Assembly (NCBI GenBank): GCA_030152805.1
Contig: JASLIG010000004.1
Span: 1 to 6,263, forward strand
Length of the DNA stretch: 6,263 bases
Direction of reading: 5' to 3'
Source: Solirubrobacterales bacterium
GTDB lineage: Bacteria; Actinomycetota; Thermoleophilia; Solirubrobacterales; 70-9
Shown in pieces: positions 5,598 through 6,263 of the stretch (the stretch's first letter is position 1; every line of letters begins with the position of its first letter). Position numbers and translations under genes: made by a program. The notes under the pieces were generated by a model. The model was given only the letters and a program-made list of their open reading frames with translations, made no database searches and was not told where the DNA came from.

Positions 5598-6191
5598 ACG
5601 ATTCGCAAGGCGTCACTCGAGGACGTCCCGCTACTCGCCGACGCCCTCGCGGGCGCCTTTCAGGACGACCCCGGGTGGTCGCATCTGCTGCCACAGGCGA
5701 GCGACCGGCCGTCTCGGCTGAGGCTGTTTTTCGAGACCGAGCTGCGCGGGATCGCCCTCTCGCACGGGCTCGTTTGGACCACGGACGAGGTGATCGGCGC
5801 GGCGGTCTGGGCGCCGCCGGATGGTTGGCGGGTGCCGCTGACGGTGACCATGCGGGAGACGCCCCCGATGGTCAGGGTGTTCGGCAGGCGGCTGGCGCTG
5901 GCACTGCGCGCGAGGCTGCGAATGGAGGGAAGGCATCCGCGCAAGCCACCTCACTGGTATCTGGCGATCATGGGCGTCGACCCGCAGTGGCAGGGGAGGG
6001 GCATCGGCTCCAAGCTGATGCATCCGGCGCTCGAGACCCTCGACGCGGAGGGCATGCCCGCCTACCTGGAGGCGAGCACCGTGCGCAGCCGCGCGCTCTA
6101 TGAGCGCCACGGCTTCGCGGTCACCGGCGAGTTCAACCTGCCCTCCGGCGGCCCGCCCCTGTGGCAGATGTGGCGCGAGCCGCAGCCTTGA
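5598..6191 (+). CDS. GNAT-family N-acetyltransferase, non-canonical start (ACG or ATT)
   Basis: Predicted acetyl-CoA-dependent N-acetyltransferase; the layout resembles puromycin acetyltransferase-like members, but the substrate is unknown. Read from ACG 5598 it has 197 residues: a typical GNAT first strand and helix (IRKASLEDVPLLADAL, 2-17), AAVWAPP near 68-74, motif A Q132-G-R-G-I-G137 binding the acetyl-CoA pyrophosphate, LEAST in motif B, and LYERHGF (167-173) with the likely general acid Y168. The C-terminus GGPPLWQMWRE is typical of this subgroup. The frame has no ATG, GTG or TTG before GTG 5790, which would delete the first 64 residues and break the fold. Codons 5598-5789 are clearly coding: 55 of 64 end in G or C. 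GAGGT at 5586-5590 is ideally spaced for ACG 5598. The frame is the same as the sepIVA-like gene, separated only by its TAA. Options are a rare start codon, a recently mutated ATG, or a sequence error. The family is sure; the exact start is not. Confidence 0.75.
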   Translation, partial: TIRKASLEDVPLLADALAGAFQDDPGWSHLLPQASDRPSRLRLFFETELRGIALSHGLVWTTDEVIGAAVWAPPDGWRVPLTVTMRETPPMVRVFGRRLALALRARLRMEGRHPRKPPHWYLAIMGVDPQWQGRGIGSKLMHPALETLDAEGMPAYLEASTVRSRALYERHGFAVTGEFNLPSGGPPLWQMWREPQP

Positions 6192-6225
6192 AGAAGTCTT
6201 CGCGGGGAGTGCGCCGGTCGCTCCC
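6190..6225. repeat. Small inverted repeats after the GNAT gene
   Basis: GAAGA (6190-6194) and TCTTC (6197-6201) form a 5-bp inverted repeat with a 2-base loop at the GNAT stop codon. GGGAG (6205-6209) and CTCCC (6221-6225) form a second one with an 11-base loop. Neither has a following T-run, so a terminator role is only a guess. The remaining bases to the window end hold no gene I can support. Confidence 0.2.
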
Positions 6226-6263
6226 TCGGGTTCGGCCGCGCGTTATTCGAGCGCCGTTTCGGG

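Noticed and set aside
5790..6191. GTG 5790 as the start of the GNAT gene
   Set aside because: It would remove the first strand and helices of the GNAT fold, although upstream codons are clearly coding and homologous, and there is no Shine-Dalgarno site near it.
6209..6263. Possible new gene starting at GTG 6209 and running off the right edge
   Set aside because: The GGGGA stretch abuts the GTG too closely to act as a ribosome site, and the 18 visible codons are arginine/proline-rich with no recognisable family start.

Overview
The window is a very GC-rich stretch of bacterial chromosome with six genes, all on the + strand and tightly packed. The gene set and order (fakA-type kinase, recG, rsmD, coaD, then a SepIVA/DivIVA-like coiled-coil protein) and the high third-position GC point to an actinobacterium. 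A deep-branching class such as Thermoleophilia (Solirubrobacterales or Gaiellales) is my best guess. That assignment is inferred from recalled gene neighbourhoods, not from a database search. I see no mobile element, CRISPR array, tRNA, rRNA or phage signal.

Layout. Bases 1-172 are non-coding, with an imperfect stem structure at 57-115 and a possible promoter just before the first gene. A two-domain FakA-like (DhaL + DegV-like) kinase runs from 173 to 1804. Its stop overlaps the start of recG (1804-3924) as TAATG. After a 57-base gap comes rsmD (3982-4527), whose stop overlaps the coaD start as TGATG (coaD 4527-5027). A 102-base AT-richer gap with a possible promoter precedes a short SepIVA-like coiled-coil gene (5130-5597). 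A GNAT acetyltransferase frame (5598-6191) starts with no gap after its TAA. The last 72 bases hold small inverted repeats and no gene I can support.

How the genes relate. They are housekeeping functions: acyl-phosphate formation from fatty acids (FakA, with a FakB partner not in the window), rescue of stalled replication forks (RecG), 16S rRNA methylation at G966 (RsmD), the penultimate step of coenzyme A synthesis (CoaD), and septum or cell-pole assembly (SepIVA-like). The fakA-recG and rsmD-coaD pairs look translationally coupled. I find no new multi-gene defence or metabolic system.

The most interesting point is at 5586-5603. The GNAT frame is clearly coding and homologous from its first residues, but it has no ATG, GTG or TTG until 5790, inside the domain. 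A GAGGT Shine-Dalgarno sequence lies 7 bases before an ACG that sits exactly where the start codon should be. This suggests a rare ACG (or ATT) start, a recent ATG-to-ACG mutation, or a sequencing error. A second theme is that three genes (fakA, rsmD, sepIVA-like) lack a Shine-Dalgarno sequence and have TAnnnT boxes 6-12 bases before the ATG, which would fit leaderless or near-leaderless mRNAs.
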